From positions 1 through 38,625 of IMG/VR virus record IMGVR_UViG_3300046006_000631: a stretch of 38,625 nucleotides of DNA. One strand, written 5' to 3'. Origin of the DNA: a virus. The notes under the pieces are model-generated. The model worked only from the letters and a program-made list of their open reading frames with translations. It did not search any database and was not told where the DNA came from. Below, one piece after another: positions 38,476 to 38,625 of the stretch; within the stretch, counting starts at the first letter, position 1, and the number at the start of each line of letters is the position of its first letter. Both the position numbers and the translations under genes were made by a program.

Positions 38476-38493
38476 TGGGGGCCGAAGCCCCCA
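38476..38493 (-). terminator. GC-rich hairpin after the coat gene
   Basis: TGGGGGC and GCCCCCA form a 7-bp stem with a TTCG loop on the minus strand. It lies 6 bases after the coat stop, which is reached across the circle junction. There is no long T-run after it, so it probably acts as a partial terminator or as a 3' end stabiliser of the coat mRNA. Confidence 0.65.
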
Positions 38494-38498
38494 CTGAT

Positions 38499-38624
38499 TT
38501 AGCCCCAGAGACGGACGGCAGTGATAGGACGGATAGCTGCGAAGCCATACAGAACGTCAATACGGCAGGGGAGGCGGTCGTTGTTGATGTCGTACTGACG
38601 CACGATACGCAACGAAATACCGTT
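38499..38624. repeat. Direct terminal repeat, right copy (circle closure)
   Basis: Identical to 1-126 base by base. It continues the coat gene 3' end, so the downstream hairpin and the 130-residue gene at 38055-38498 follow the coat stop directly in the circle. Confidence 0.93.
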
Positions 38625-38625
38625 G

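Noticed and set aside
1-38625. Integrated prophage interpretation
   Set aside because: The contig closes on itself, and no integrase, excisionase, repressor, attachment site or bacterial flanking genes were recognised.

Overview
The window is one essentially complete genome of a tailed bacteriophage with a P22-like (podovirus) virion. The first 126 bases recur at the right end (38499-38624), so the contig closes into a circle of about 38.5 kb. That is the usual assembly result for a circularly permuted, headful-packaged genome. No integrase, excisionase or CI-like repressor was recognised, so a strictly lytic life is the likeliest reading. No phage RNA polymerase, tRNA or CRISPR array was seen. 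A spanin pair (Rz plus an embedded Rz1 lipoprotein) implies a host with an outer membrane. A freshwater Gram-negative bacterium, perhaps betaproteobacterial, is my inference from general gene style, not something the sequence proves.

Layout. (1) 1-12657, minus strand: packaging and head genes. Read from right to left these are small terminase, large terminase, an HNH homing endonuclease, two small proteins, a GroES-like co-chaperonin, portal, a DUF5856-like protein, a giant repeat-rich adhesin, an S74-chaperone tail fibre, scaffold and coat. (2) 12658-13423: a gene-free divergent control region with two repeat families and an AT-rich tract. It is the best candidate for an origin and master switch. 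(3) 13424-15921, plus strand: twelve tiny, tightly coupled and mostly acidic early proteins of unknown function, ending at a hairpin terminator. (4) 15949-22825, minus strand: replication module (primase-helicase, family A DNA polymerase, PP-loop sulfotransferase-like enzyme, a candidate ssDNA-binding protein, DUF2800 RecB/Cas4-like nuclease). (5) 22905-26999, plus strand: VRR-NUC nuclease, cytosine-methylase-like protein, SNF2-type helicase and a string of small accessory proteins. These include a winged-helix protein, DUF3310, and two microproteins sharing a four-cysteine motif. (6) 26991-28965, minus strand: lysis cassette (GH108 endolysin, Rz/Rz1, holin candidates). (7) 28967-38447, minus strand: ejection proteins, a cupin, a fibre or needle-like protein, P22 gp10- and gp4-like tail accessory factors, and small capsid or decoration proteins. 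This block runs through the circle junction from the coat gene.

How it works together. The early plus-strand genes probably act on the host and its defences. The replication genes on either side of the 22.8 kb divergent promoter copy the genome. The late genes build a P22-type head around the portal, package DNA with TerS/TerL, close the portal with gp4/gp10-like factors, load ejection proteins, and lyse the cell. Notable regulatory details are back-to-back promoters sharing one -35 region, two leaderless-looking starts with the same TATAWT-TTGCNN-ATG layout, and GC-rich hairpins between the capsid-accessory genes.
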